Origin: Anaerolineales bacterium UBA5195
Lineage (GTDB): Bacteria; Chloroflexota; Anaerolineae; Anaerolineales; Villigracilaceae
Assembly (NCBI GenBank): GCA_002412925.1
Contig: DHVZ01000024.1
Span: forward strand, 128,701-192,700
Direction: 5' to 3'
DNA: 64,000 nt
Positions 33,178 to 41,864 of the stretch are shown in pieces. Both the position numbers and the translations under genes were made by a program. The notes beneath the pieces are model-generated. The model was given only the letters and a program-made list of their open reading frames with translations, did not search any database and was not told the origin of the DNA. How positions within the stretch are numbered: the first letter of the stretch is position 1; each line of letters starts with the position of its first letter.

Positions 33178-33203
33178 GAAAAGTGGGCGCCCCCCACTTT
33201 TTT
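33178..33203 (+). terminator. Terminator-like hairpin in the nusA leader
   Basis: AAAAGTGGG and CCCACTTTT form a 9-bp stem around a 5-base loop, ending in TTTTTT. It lies between the promoter and the nusA start, so it can act as an attenuator of the operon; autoregulation by NusA is an inference. Confidence 0.75.
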
Positions 33204-33256
33204 GCTTGAAATAGGTAAAAATATCCGAGAAATGTTCAATCGGGAGTTCGTGCAAG

Positions 33257-35119
33257 ATGAAAAACGAGTTTAACCTGGCTTTCAATGAAGTGCTGGAAGA
33301 AAAACAACTGCCCAAGGAGGTCATCCTTGGCGCGCTGGAATCTGCCATGGCATCGGCATACCGCCGCGCCGTGAATGCTTCGAGCGCGCAGCAGGTGGAA
33401 GCCAAAGTCGATCCTGAAACCGGCAAAGTGACAATTTACGCCGAAAAAGAAGTGGTGGAAGACGTGCAAGATGTGCGCACGGAAGTTCTACTGGAAGAGG
33501 CGCGCAAGGTCAACCCGACAGTGCAGCTTGGCGATATGGCGCTGATTGAATCCACCCCGACTGATTTTGGGCGCGTGGCGGCGCAGACTGCCCGCCAGGT
33601 AATCCAGCAGCGCATCCGCGAGGCCGAGCGCGGCGCCCAGATGGAATATTTCGAACGCCAACTGGGTGAAATTGTCAGCGGCATAGTGCAGGCCAGCAAT
33701 CCGCAGACCACCACCGTGGGCCTGGATATGAAGGCCGAAGGGGTGATGCCCGCCAACCAGCGCATCCCGGGCGAGAAATTTCGCGTGCATGATCGTTTGC
33801 GCGCCATCATCATGGAAGTGAAGGACGGCTCACGCGGCCCGCAGATCATCCTTTCACGCGCCCACCGCAATTTTTTGCGCCGTTTACTCGAAAACGAAGT
33901 TCCCGAAATTTATCACGGCATTGTTGAGATTCGCGCGATTGCGCGCGAGCCAGGCCAGCGGGCCAAGGTGGCGGTTTCTGCCACCCAGGCGGGTGTGGAT
34001 CCGGTGGGCGCCTGCGTAGGCATCAAGGGTGTGCGCATCCAGGCGATTGTCAAAGAACTGCATGACGAAAAAATCGACATCATCGAGTGGAATCCCGACC
34101 CGGTGCAGTATATTTCGAAGGCCATCAGCCCGGCGCGCGTCAGCGGCGTCTATTTGACTGAAGCTGAAAAAACTGCCACCGTGGTGGTGATGGATGACCA
34201 GCTTTCGCTGGCGATTGGCCGCGATGGACAGAATGCCCGCCTGGCGGCCAAACTGACCAGTTGGCGCATCGACATCAAATCGGTTGTGGAAGCGGCCGGG
34301 GACACGCTTGGCAGACTGCAGTCCGAACCAGGCATGCAGACGACTGCCGAGTTGGAAAAAGACAATGTTGAGCGGATCAGCGAAATCCTGGCCAAAAAGG
34401 CCGAAGGCCGCCCGATCACACCCGAAGAATATTCTGCCCTGGCGCAATTTGTGGACCGCGTGGAACGCCGCACGGTTGAGCGCCAGCGCGCCGAAGACAA
34501 GGAAAACGCCGAGAAACTGGCCGAAGCTCGCGCCGGAATCCCAGACCTGGCTTTCGAACAGCCGCTGGATGTTTTGGGTTTACCCGAACACGTTTTCAAC
34601 ATCCTGACCGAGGCTGATTACCTGACCGCTGGCGATTTGCTGCTGGCAATGAATCTTAGTCCCGATAAGGTGCTGGGCCTGCCCGGCATTGGGCCAAAGG
34701 CCATGCAGGCCATCGAGAAGGCTGTCGCTGAGACCAGCTTCGCAGTTGAGGCTGAGATTCCGGCTGTGGTAGAAGAGCCCGCCCCGGTGGAAGTCGCACC
34801 GGTTGAAGGTGAGCCTATCGAAACGGCAGAACCGGTTGAGGGTGAGGCTGTTCCAGAAGCATCTGAAGCGGAAGTTAAAGCTGAAGAACCTGTCGCCGCC
34901 GTGGAAGACGAACCGGCTCCCGAACTTTCCTTTGAAGAATTGTTCAAACTGCGCCTTGAAACTCCCCGTCCTGAAGCTGAAGAAGAAGACAAGACGGACA
35001 AGAAGGGCAAAAAAGGCAAAAAATCGGTCGAATATCAGTTCGACGAAGACCGTGGTGAAGTGGTTGGCCGCAAGAAACACAAGCGCGGCGATGCCGGGTG
35101 GACCGGCGAAGACTGGTAA
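33257..35119 (+). CDS. nusA: Transcription termination/antitermination factor NusA
   Basis: NusA binds RNA polymerase and modulates pausing, termination and antitermination. The 620-aa product has the N-terminal polymerase-binding domain ([19 protein letters not shown]), S1 domain (about residues 135-200), KH1 and KH2 ([19 protein letters not shown] near 255; [18 protein letters not shown] near 315). A helix-hairpin-helix unit follows near 450 ([19 protein letters not shown]). The last 120 residues are acidic, Pro/Glu/Ala-rich and end with a lysine-rich segment, longer than the usual 350-500-aa protein. GGGAG precedes the ATG. It leads the ylxR-infB-rbfA cluster, and rimP, usually just upstream, is absent. 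Confidence 0.96.
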   Translation: MKNEFNLAFNEVLEEKQLPKEVILGALESAMASAYRRAVNASSAQQVEAKVDPETGKVTIYAEKEVVEDVQDVRTEVLLEEARKVNPTVQLGDMALIESTPTDFGRVAAQTARQVIQQRIREAERGAQMEYFERQLGEIVSGIVQASNPQTTTVGLDMKAEGVMPANQRIPGEKFRVHDRLRAIIMEVKDGSRGPQIILSRAHRNFLRRLLENEVPEIYHGIVEIRAIAREPGQRAKVAVSATQAGVDPVGACVGIKGVRIQAIVKELHDEKIDIIEWNPDPVQYISKAISPARVSGVYLTEAEKTATVVVMDDQLSLAIGRDGQNARLAAKLTSWRIDIKSVVEAAGDTLGRLQSEPGMQTTAELEKDNVERISEILAKKAEGRPITPEEYSALAQFVDRVERRTVERQRAEDKENAEKLAEARAGIPDLAFEQPLDVLGLPEHVFNILTEADYLTAGDLLLAMNLSPDKVLGLPGIGPKAMQAIEKAVAETSFAVEAEIPAVVEEPAPVEVAPVEGEPIETAEPVEGEAVPEASEAEVKAEEPVAAVEDEPAPELSFEELFKLRLETPRPEAEEEDKTDKKGKKGKKSVEYQFDEDRGEVVGRKKHKRGDAGWTGEDW

Positions 35120-35121
35120 AA

Positions 35122-35451
35122 ATGGCCGGGAAACCTGCCAGACCAAAACATGTTCCCCAACGGACCTGTGTAGGCTGTCGCACAGTGTTGGCCAAGCGCA
35201 CGCTGACCCGTGTTGTGCGACAGCCTGACGGGGTCTTCATTGACCCGTCAGGAAAAATGAATGGCCGGGGGGCCTATGTACACGATCGAAGGTCCTGTTG
35301 GGAAAAAGGCCTCAAGGGCACACTTGCGAATGCTTTGAAAGTGTGCCTGACGGCTGAAGATCGGCAGAGGTTGGAAAATTATGTGGCCAACCTGCCGGAA
35401 GAATCCGCCGATACCCTTCAGGGTATCCATGATGCGGGTGCGCAAGCCTGA
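35122..35451 (+). CDS. ylxR: YlxR (DUF448) RNA-binding protein
   Basis: The 109-aa product carries the YlxR signature HVPQRTCVGCRTVLAKRTLT, then GRGAYVHDRRSCWEKGLKG. YlxR is a small RNA-binding protein found between nusA and infB in many bacteria, reported to affect RNase P and transcription. Here it starts two bases after the nusA stop, so it is translationally coupled. The Cys pair resembles a partial zinc site. About 120 bases separate it from infB, partly occupied by a palindromic repeat. Confidence 0.93.
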   Translation: MAGKPARPKHVPQRTCVGCRTVLAKRTLTRVVRQPDGVFIDPSGKMNGRGAYVHDRRSCWEKGLKGTLANALKVCLTAEDRQRLENYVANLPEESADTLQGIHDAGAQA

Positions 35452-35495
35452 TTTGTTTGCCATGTGAACATACCATTGCTCACGAGGCAGCATTC

Positions 35496-35529
35496 GTACC
35501 GCAACTTAAAGTGGTTGCGGCACAAGAGC
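35496..35529. repeat. CCGCAAC palindromic repeat, copy upstream of infB
   Basis: Same 34-bp unit as inside the YhhN-family gene (two differences), with CCGCAAC/GTTGCGG arms. It lies in the ylxR-infB gap about 45 bases before the infB start, where it could fold in the mRNA. Confidence 0.85.
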
Positions 35530-35571
35530 CATTCCTTCAGGCGGGCGCAGATAAACGTTGGAGGTGTCCTT

Positions 35572-37350
35572 ATGAGCGATAAACAAATCGAAATACCGAT
35601 CATGATAGGTGTGCGCGATCTGGCGCAGAAGATGGGCATCAGCCCGATTGACGCCATCAAGAAATTGATGACAAACGGTGTCATGGCATCCATCAACCAG
35701 ACCATAGACTATGACACAGCGGCGATCGTGGCCGGCGAGTTTGGTTTCGAAGCCGTACCCGAAGAACAAGTTGTTGAAGAAAAAGAAGAGACTGGCGAAG
35801 TCCCGCTCTGGCGGCAGAAAATTGCCAATGAAAAAGATACCGACCTGGTGGCCCGCCCACCGGTTGTGACGATTTTAGGCCACGTCGATCACGGCAAGAC
35901 CTCCCTGCTGGATGCCATCCGCCAGACGGATGTGGCCGCGAGTGAAGCAGGCGGCATCACACAGCATATTGGCGCGTACCAGGTGGAAAAAGAAAGCCGC
36001 CTGGTCACGTTTTTGGACACCCCAGGCCATGCTGCGTTTACTGCCATGCGCGCGCGCGGCGCTCAGGGCGCGGATATCGTTGTCCTGGTGGTTGCGGCGG
36101 ATGATGGCGTCATGCCACAGACCCGCGAAGCGATTGCGCATGCCAAGGCGGCCCGCGTGCCGCTGATTGTGGCGCTAAACAAGATCGATAAACCCAATGC
36201 CAATCCAGACCGGGTGAAGAACCAGCTCGCCGAACTGGAACTTGTTCCGGATGAGTGGGGCGGGAATACCATTGTTGTGCCAGTCTCTGCCAAACAGAAG
36301 GAAGGCATAACCGATTTACTTACTTCGATTTTGCTGGTTGCCGATAGTATCGATATTCGCGCCAATCCGCAGGGAAAAGTGATCGGTACGGTCATCGAGG
36401 CTGAAGTCGATAAGACCAAAGGCGTGATGGCCAGCCTGCTCGTGCAAAACGGCACCCTAAAAAATGGCGCAGTCGTTGTCGCGGGGATTTCGCAAGGCCG
36501 CATCAAAGCCATGTATGATTACAGAGGCAAGCCCATCCAAAAAGCGGGGCCGTCCATTCCTGTTTCTGTGCTGGGGATGAACAACGTTCCTGCGGCTGGT
36601 GAAATTTTCGAAGTGGTAGAAAGTGAACGGATTGCACGCGAAATTGTGCTCAAGCGTCAAGAGACCCTGAAGAACCAGACTGCAACGGCCAAAATGTCAC
36701 TTGAAGATCTGTATGCGCGCTTCAAGGCTGGAGAATTAAAAGAACTGCGCTTGATCCTGAAGGCCGATGTGCAAGGTTCGCTCGAGCCAATTGTCAAAGA
36801 AATCAACGAATTGGCCAAAACCAATAGCTCCGAAATTGCCATCAAAGTGTTGTATGCAGAGACAGGCAATATCGGCGAAAACGACGTCATGCTGGCCTCA
36901 GCCTCAAAGGCGATTTTGATCGGTTTCAGCGTACAAGCCGATGTCACTGCTCGCCGCCTGGCCGAAACTGAAGGTGTTTCCATCCGTTTGTATGACATCA
37001 TCTATCGTCTGACGGAAGATATTGAAAAAGCCCTCAAAGGCATGCTCCAGCCAGAATTCAGGGAAACCCATATTGGCAAGGCGCAAGTGCTGGCGGTTTT
37101 CCCAATCTCGAAGGTCGGCAGGATTGCCGGCTGCCGTGTGCTGGAAGGTGAATTACATCGCAACGGCAAAATCCGCCTGACGCGTGGCAGCGACATTGTC
37201 TTTGAAGGTGAAGTCGCCTCGCTCAAACACGAGAAGGAAGACGTGCGCGAAGTCCGGTCAGGCTTTGAGTGTGGCATAGGGCTCAAGAATTTCAACGACG
37301 TTGCTGTTGGCGATATGCTTGAATGCTATTCCCTTGAGAAAAACAGTTGA
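35572..37350 (+). CDS. infB: Translation initiation factor IF-2
   Basis: IF-2 is the GTPase that recruits initiator tRNA to the 30S subunit and promotes subunit joining. The 592-aa product has a short N-terminal IF2 domain (IGVRDLAQKMGISPIDAIKK). The GTPase follows: TILGHVDHGKTSLLDAIRQT near residue 105, LDTPGHAAFTAMRARG near 150, LNKIDKPNANPDRV near 205. Domain II and the C-terminal domains end in GFECGIGLKNFNDVAVGD. It lacks the long N-terminal extension of E. coli IF-2. GGAGGTG lies six bases before the ATG; an upstream in-frame ATG would translate the repeat and is not favoured. Confidence 0.97.
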   Translation: MSDKQIEIPIMIGVRDLAQKMGISPIDAIKKLMTNGVMASINQTIDYDTAAIVAGEFGFEAVPEEQVVEEKEETGEVPLWRQKIANEKDTDLVARPPVVTILGHVDHGKTSLLDAIRQTDVAASEAGGITQHIGAYQVEKESRLVTFLDTPGHAAFTAMRARGAQGADIVVLVVAADDGVMPQTREAIAHAKAARVPLIVALNKIDKPNANPDRVKNQLAELELVPDEWGGNTIVVPVSAKQKEGITDLLTSILLVADSIDIRANPQGKVIGTVIEAEVDKTKGVMASLLVQNGTLKNGAVVVAGISQGRIKAMYDYRGKPIQKAGPSIPVSVLGMNNVPAAGEIFEVVESERIAREIVLKRQETLKNQTATAKMSLEDLYARFKAGELKELRLILKADVQGSLEPIVKEINELAKTNSSEIAIKVLYAETGNIGENDVMLASASKAILIGFSVQADVTARRLAETEGVSIRLYDIIYRLTEDIEKALKGMLQPEFRETHIGKAQVLAVFPISKVGRIAGCRVLEGELHRNGKIRLTRGSDIVFEGEVASLKHEKEDVREVRSGFECGIGLKNFNDVAVGDMLECYSLEKNS

Positions 37351-37416
37351 TTGACTAAATAGGATAATTGTTGTAGGATTTTGATAACGAAATAAATGAT
37401 TGTTGCGTATTCCGTT

Positions 37417-37453
37417 TTGCGCAGTTGCAGTCGATCACAACTCGGCTGCGCAA
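37417..37453. repeat. Inverted repeat upstream of rbfA
   Basis: TTGCGCAG and CTGCGCAA are perfect 8-bp arms with a weaker inner TTG/CAA pair, inside the AT-rich 140-base infB-rbfA gap. No other feature is visible in the gap. Confidence 0.5.
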
Positions 37454-37493
37454 GACGCACAACACAATACGCTTTCCAGAACTGGATAAAAAC

Positions 37494-37847
37494 ATGCCAA
37501 GTGGAGTTCGTCTACAAAAAATAGCGGATCGCATCCGCGAGGAAGTTTCGGATATGCTGATCAAAGAGATCAGTGATCCGCGCTTGCAGAATGTCTACAT
37601 TACCGACGTGCGCGTGGACCGTGAACTTGCCTACGCGGATATTTATGTTTCGGCCATCGAGGGCAAGTCCCGCGCAACCGAAATTGTGCAGGGCATGGAA
37701 AGCGCCAGCGGCTACTTGCGCCGCAATCTCACCACCCGCGTGGAACTGCGCGCGTTTCCACGCCTGCGTTTTCATTGGGATCCCACGCCTGAAAACGCGG
37801 ATCACATTGAAAAGCTTCTGGCGCAATTGAGGGAAGAGAAGAAGTAA
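37494..37847 (+). CDS. rbfA: Ribosome-binding factor A
   Basis: RbfA is a KH-fold protein needed for 16S rRNA 5'-end maturation and cold adaptation. The 117-aa product shows the family start RLQKIADRIREEVSDMLIKE, then the conserved ISDPRLQNVYITDVRVDREL near residue 30 and a C-terminal LRFHWDPTPENADHIEKLL. The start at MPSGVRL follows the family; an earlier ATG would add a non-conserved segment. It follows infB as in most bacteria and is separated from nrnA by a repeat. Confidence 0.95.
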   Translation: MPSGVRLQKIADRIREEVSDMLIKEISDPRLQNVYITDVRVDRELAYADIYVSAIEGKSRATEIVQGMESASGYLRRNLTTRVELRAFPRLRFHWDPTPENADHIEKLLAQLREEKK

Positions 37848-37854
37848 TCAAATG

Positions 37855-38009
37855 TCATGGCGAGCCGCTTTGCAGCGAAGCAATCTCCTGTTCAAGGGGT
37901 GAAACCGGGTAATCGGAAATTGCTTCGTTGCAAAAAACGCTCCTCGCACGTGTGCCTGCGGCTCAGCCTGCCCAGACCGACAGGCCAGGGTGCAGGCAAT
38001 GACATCCAA
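37855..38009. repeat. TGTCATTGCGAG-type repeat with an insertion near its right end
   Basis: It opens TGTCATGGCGAGCCGC and GCGAAGCAATCTCC, and later has AATTGCTTCG and CGCTCCTCGCA. The terminal CAATGACA is displaced by about 45 bases containing CCTGCGGCTCAGCCTG and CAGGCCAGGG. It fills the rbfA-nrnA gap and is related to the block near 16.3 kb. Confidence 0.75.
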
Positions 38010-38029
38010 AACAGGAGTCAACCAAAAGC

Positions 38030-38980
38030 ATGAAAGACATCGACGCAGAAATAAATGCCAAAATCAAATCTGCGAAAAACATTCTCATCGTTTCCCACGT
38101 CCGCCCAGATGGAGATGCCATCGGTACCATGCTCGGCCTCGGGCTGGCGCTGCAACAGGCGGATAAAACCGTTCAAATGGTGCTGAATGACGGCTTGCCA
38201 GCTTCGTTCCGTCACCTGCCTGGCAGCGAACAGATCAAGAAGCAATTTCAGGGTGAGGTTGATCTCTTCATTACGGTGGATTGCGCCGATTTCAGGCGCA
38301 CCGGCAAACAGTTCGAGAATTTTCGCATGCCCGAGATTAACATCGACCACCACGTCACCAATGAAAAATTTGGACAATTAAACCTGATCGAGCCGGAAGC
38401 TGTCGCCACTTCGGCTATTCTCACTGATCATTTACCCAAATGGGGACTTGAAATCACCCAGGCCGTGGCCGCCAACCTGGCCACCGGCATTGTGACCGAT
38501 ACCCTGGGTTTTCGCACCTCGAATACCACCCCCGCCTCTTTGCGCCAGATGGCCTTGCTGATGGAAACCGGCATCAACATGCCCGAGCTGTACAACCGCG
38601 CGCTTGTCAGTCGTTCGCTCTCTGCAGCACGGTACTGGGGCGCAGGGCTTTCCAGCCTGAAAACCATGGATGGAATTGTCTACGGCACATTGCGCCGGGC
38701 TGACCGCAAAGAAGCCGGCTATGGCGGCAACGACGATGCCGACCTGATCAACGTTATTTCTGCAATTGAAGACCATACCGTTGGAATGGTCTTTGTCGAA
38801 CAACACGACAGTGTCAAAATCTCGTGGCGCGCGCTGCAGCCGGGGGTGGACGTGGCCCAAATTGCCAAATATTTTGGCGGAGGCGGTCATAAGGCTGCTG
38901 CCGGGGCCGACATTCCTGGAACTGTCGACGAAATCCAATCCCGTGTTCTGCAAACCACGCGTGAAATGCTCAACCTATAG
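38030..38980 (+). CDS. nrnA: DHH/DHHA1 phosphoesterase (NrnA-like oligoribonuclease / pAp phosphatase)
   Basis: NrnA degrades nanoRNAs and dephosphorylates 3'-phosphoadenosine 5'-phosphate. The 316-aa product has all DHH motifs: VSHVRPDGDAIGTMLGLG near residue 20, LFITVDCADF near 80, INIDHHVTNEKFG near 105 and GIVTDTLGFRTSNT near 155. The DHHA1 GGGH motif is in YFGGGGHKAAAGA near 285. AGGAG precedes the ATG. Its position between rbfA and truB is common in bacteria. Confidence 0.93.
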   Translation: MKDIDAEINAKIKSAKNILIVSHVRPDGDAIGTMLGLGLALQQADKTVQMVLNDGLPASFRHLPGSEQIKKQFQGEVDLFITVDCADFRRTGKQFENFRMPEINIDHHVTNEKFGQLNLIEPEAVATSAILTDHLPKWGLEITQAVAANLATGIVTDTLGFRTSNTTPASLRQMALLMETGINMPELYNRALVSRSLSAARYWGAGLSSLKTMDGIVYGTLRRADRKEAGYGGNDDADLINVISAIEDHTVGMVFVEQHDSVKISWRALQPGVDVAQIAKYFGGGGHKAAAGADIPGTVDEIQSRVLQTTREMLNL

Positions 38981-38995
38981 GGCGTAGGAGGATAT

Positions 38996-39916
38996 ATGGA
39001 TAATCAGGATCTTAAAAACGCAATTTCTGGCGTACTCGTCATCGACAAACCCATCGGCATGACCTCCCATGACGTTGTCAATGCCGTTCGTTTCGGCACG
39101 GGTATCCGTCGCGCCGGGCACACCGGCACCCTCGACCCGCGCGCCTCGGGCGTGCTGGTCATTTTGGTCGGCCCGGCTGTCCGCTTGAGCGAATATGTTT
39201 CGGCCTCTGACAAACGTTACCAGGCCATTATCCGCATGGGCGCTTCCACCGATACCTTCGATGCCGATGGCCGCTTCACCCAGCAGCCGAATACCCCGGT
39301 GGTTGTGACCGAAGCCCAGTTTGAAGAGACTCTCAAGCAGTTTGTCGGCGAAATCGAACAAACCCCGCCGCCCTATTCCGCCGTCAAAGTACGCGGACGC
39401 CGCGCCTATGACATGGCTCGCAAAGGCGAAGAAGTGGAACTCGCGCCGCGCAAGATCAATGTCTACCACCTCGAAGTCCTTGAATGGGCGCCGCCCGAAG
39501 TGGTCGTGGATGTGCATTGCTCATCTGGTACCTACGTCCGCTCCCTGGCGAACGACATGGGCAATGCCCTCGGCTGTGGCGCGTACCTCGTTGGCCTGCG
39601 CCGCACCAAAAGCGGGCGTTTCAGCCTGCGCGATGCCACCCCCCTGCGTAAACTACAGGAATCCTTCCGCGCCGGGAACTGGTACCAATACCTGATCCCC
39701 GCCGCTGAAGCGCTGGGCGACTGGCCCGCCATCGAACTCGACCCGGATACCGTGGAAAATGTCAAGCACGGTCACCGCATCCCCGCCAACCCGGCCGATA
39801 AACCCGGCATCGACAACCTGGTGCGCGGCGTCAGCATGGCTGGCGAACTGGTGGCGTTGATGGAACTTGACTCCGCGACCAGCGAGTGGCAGCCCAAAAA
39901 AGTCTTCTTCTCGTAA
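38996..39916 (+). CDS. truB: tRNA pseudouridine(55) synthase
   Basis: TruB isomerises U55 in the T-loop of nearly all tRNAs. The 306-aa product has GVLVIDKPIGMTSHDVVNAV at the N-terminus, the catalytic aspartate in GHTGTLDPRASGVLVI near residue 47, YQAIIRMGASTDTFDADG near residue 85 and CSSGTYVRSLANDMGNALG near residue 185. AGGAGG lies seven bases before the ATG, only 15 bases after nrnA. The C-terminus continues past the usual PUA-like segment by a few residues. A palindromic repeat separates it from ribF. Confidence 0.96.
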   Translation: MDNQDLKNAISGVLVIDKPIGMTSHDVVNAVRFGTGIRRAGHTGTLDPRASGVLVILVGPAVRLSEYVSASDKRYQAIIRMGASTDTFDADGRFTQQPNTPVVVTEAQFEETLKQFVGEIEQTPPPYSAVKVRGRRAYDMARKGEEVELAPRKINVYHLEVLEWAPPEVVVDVHCSSGTYVRSLANDMGNALGCGAYLVGLRRTKSGRFSLRDATPLRKLQESFRAGNWYQYLIPAAEALGDWPAIELDPDTVENVKHGHRIPANPADKPGIDNLVRGVSMAGELVALMELDSATSEWQPKKVFFS

Positions 39917-39925
39917 CCCTCATCC

Positions 39926-39954
39926 GTAGGGGCGCAGCATGGCTGCGCCCCTAC
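39926..39954. repeat. GTAGGGGC-family palindromic repeat, copy C
   Basis: Perfect 13-bp arms GTAGGGGCGCAGC and GCTGCGCCCCTAC flank a 3-base loop. It lies between truB and ribF and directly precedes the ribF -10 box. Confidence 0.9.
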
Positions 39955-39957
39955 CGT

Positions 39958-39963
39958 TACAAT
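39958..39963 (+). promoter_or_regulatory. -10 box giving a probable leaderless ribF transcript
   Basis: TACAAT ends eight bases before the ribF ATG, leaving no room for a Shine-Dalgarno. The upstream -35 region would fall inside the palindromic repeat. Confidence 0.5.
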
Positions 39964-39971
39964 TCTCACCC

Positions 39972-40889
39972 ATGCCCCAACATTACCATTCCCTGGAAGC
40001 CGCCCAACTTAGCGGTACCTGGCTGACCATCGGCGTCTTCGACGGTGTCCACTGCGGCCACCAGGAAATCTTGCGGCAACTGACGGCAGGCGCCCATGCC
40101 AATGGCGCGCCTGCCGTTGTGCTTACTTTTGCGCCGCACCCGGCTATTGTGCTCGCCGGGCGCGAGATTAAAAGCCTGACCACCCCTGATGAGCGCGCCA
40201 AACTCCTGTTTAGCCTGGGCATCGATGAGGTTATCACCATCCAGTTTACACGTGAGCTTGCCAGCCGCAGCGCCGAAGATTTTATGGCTGACTTGAAACG
40301 CCATCTGGATTTGAATAATCTGCTGATCGGTTACGATTTTGCACTCGGCAAAGATCGCGCTGGAAATTTTGAGCGGCTCAAGCAAATCGGCAAAGATTTG
40401 GATTATGACGTCCGCGCCGTGGAAGCCGTCCGTTTAAACAAAGCTGTCATCTCTTCGACACTCATTCGCCAACAAATAACCGAAGGGGCCGTAGCCTTGG
40501 CCGCCAATCAATTGGGCCGCCTCTATTCTGTGACGGGTCCCGTCATCCCTGGCGATGGGCGCGGGCGCACGATTGGCATCCCGACTGCGAATCTCGACGT
40601 TCCAACAGAAAAGGTGATCCCATTAAACGGCGTTTACGCCTGCTGGGGGCTGGTTGACGGGACAAGGCACAGGGCAGTGGCCAATCTCGGCGTGCGGCCT
40701 ACGTTCACGGGTGGAGATGTCCTGCCGCGCGTCGAAGCCCACTTGTTGGACTATTCATCCGATTTGTATGGAAAAACCATCACACTGGAATTCGTCGAAC
40801 GCCTGCGCGGTGAGCAGAAATTTGCGTCGGCAGAGGCGCTTGTGGCCCAGATCAGGGCTGATATCCAACAAGCCAAAGAGTATTTATAG
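39972..40889 (+). CDS. ribF: Bifunctional riboflavin kinase / FAD synthetase
   Basis: RibF phosphorylates riboflavin to FMN and adenylylates FMN to FAD. The 305-aa product has the nucleotidyltransferase start LTIGVFDGVHCGHQEILRQL near residue 17, DFMADLKRHLDLNNLLIGYD near residue 105, and VISSTLIRQQITEGAV near residue 160. The C-terminal flavokinase has GDGRGRTIGIPTANL near residue 195 and VEAHLLDYSSDLYGKTI. The length is standard. truB-ribF adjacency is common. The start at MPQHYHSL is favoured by the -10 box just upstream. Confidence 0.96.
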   Translation: MPQHYHSLEAAQLSGTWLTIGVFDGVHCGHQEILRQLTAGAHANGAPAVVLTFAPHPAIVLAGREIKSLTTPDERAKLLFSLGIDEVITIQFTRELASRSAEDFMADLKRHLDLNNLLIGYDFALGKDRAGNFERLKQIGKDLDYDVRAVEAVRLNKAVISSTLIRQQITEGAVALAANQLGRLYSVTGPVIPGDGRGRTIGIPTANLDVPTEKVIPLNGVYACWGLVDGTRHRAVANLGVRPTFTGGDVLPRVEAHLLDYSSDLYGKTITLEFVERLRGEQKFASAEALVAQIRADIQQAKEYL

Positions 40890-40893
40890 AATC

Positions 40894-40921
40894 AAAAAAG
40901 ACCGCCAAGGCGGTCTTTTTT
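40894..40921. terminator. Bidirectional terminator between ribF and the peptide transporter
   Basis: AAAAAAGACCGCC and GGCGGTCTTTTTT pair around AA. T runs on both strands suit both convergent genes. Confidence 0.95.
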
Positions 40922-40933
40922 GATGGGTGTCAT

Positions 40934-41863
40934 TTACCCGCCATGAACCAGGCGCGGGTCCAAGACATCACGCAGGCCGTCGCCAATCAGGTTGAAAGAA
41001 AGCACCGTCACCATGATCGCCAGGCCGGGGAAGAAGACCAGGAAAGGAGCATTAAAGACACTGTTGCGTTCCTCGCCCAGCATCAAGCCCCATTCGGGAG
41101 TGGGAAATTCCGCGCCCAACCCCAGGAAACTGAGAGCCGCTGCGCTGAGAATCGCAGAAGCAATCCCCAGTGTGCCCTGAACGATCAACGGGGTGAGCGC
41201 ATTGGGCATAATGCGGGTGAATAAAACCCGCAGTTCTGATGCGCCCTGCGCCCTGGAGGCCATCACGTAATCCAACTCTTTGACCGAAAGCACGCTGGCC
41301 CGCACCACGCGGGCAAAAATAGGTATCTCAATGATCGCGATGGCAAGCAGCGCATTGATCAGACCCGGCCCCAGAACAGCCACAATTGCAATCGCCAGGA
41401 GCAGGCTGGGGAAGGCTTGTAAAACATCCATGGAACGCATGATCAGATCGTCCAACCAGCCGCCGATGAATCCGGCAATGGCACCCAAGAGGCCGCCGAT
41501 GATGATGGCGAAGGTGACGGTTGAGATCCCAATTTGCAGGGAAAGACGCGAGCCAAAAATGATACGCGAGAATTGGTCGCGCGTATTGCCATCGATGCCC
41601 ATCAGGTGCTGGGGTTGATCCGCCGGGCAGCCGAGTAAATGAATGCAGGGTGGTTCGCGGCGTTTTTCGCCTTTCAGGGGCACGATCGGGTCAAAAGGCG
41701 CAATCTGCTCGGCAAACACCGCGCAAATGATGAGAATTCCCAGCAGGAACATGCCCAACTGAGCCGAACGGTGCTGGAAGATGCGGCGCGCCATAATCAC
41801 ATAGGGATTGTCGCGTTCCCGAATTGAATCTGGGGAGAGGGAAGGAACTTCGTTTTGACTCAT
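40934..41863 (-). CDS. Peptide/nickel ABC transporter permease, DppC type
   Basis: The 309-aa product has an N-terminal helix (FLLGILIICAVFAEQIAPFD) followed by the OppC/DppC core. The conserved periplasmic HLMGIDGNTRDQFSRIIFGS near residue 85 and the EAA loop DYVMASRAQGASELRVLFTR near residue 198 are present; six helices are expected in all. It starts one base after the DppB-type gene. No ATPase gene follows before the convergent ribF, so the ATP-binding subunits must come from elsewhere. Oligopeptide import is the default prediction. Confidence 0.93.
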   Translation of the reverse strand: MSQNEVPSLSPDSIRERDNPYVIMARRIFQHRSAQLGMFLLGILIICAVFAEQIAPFDPIVPLKGEKRREPPCIHLLGCPADQPQHLMGIDGNTRDQFSRIIFGSRLSLQIGISTVTFAIIIGGLLGAIAGFIGGWLDDLIMRSMDVLQAFPSLLLAIAIVAVLGPGLINALLAIAIIEIPIFARVVRASVLSVKELDYVMASRAQGASELRVLFTRIMPNALTPLIVQGTLGIASAILSAAALSFLGLGAEFPTPEWGLMLGEERNSVFNAPFLVFFPGLAIMVTVLSFNLIGDGLRDVLDPRLVHGG

Positions 41864-41864
41864 A

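Noticed and set aside
35464..35571. Upstream in-frame ATG extending infB
   Set aside because: The extension translates a palindromic repeat and lacks a ribosome-binding site, whereas GGAGGTG precedes the chosen ATG.
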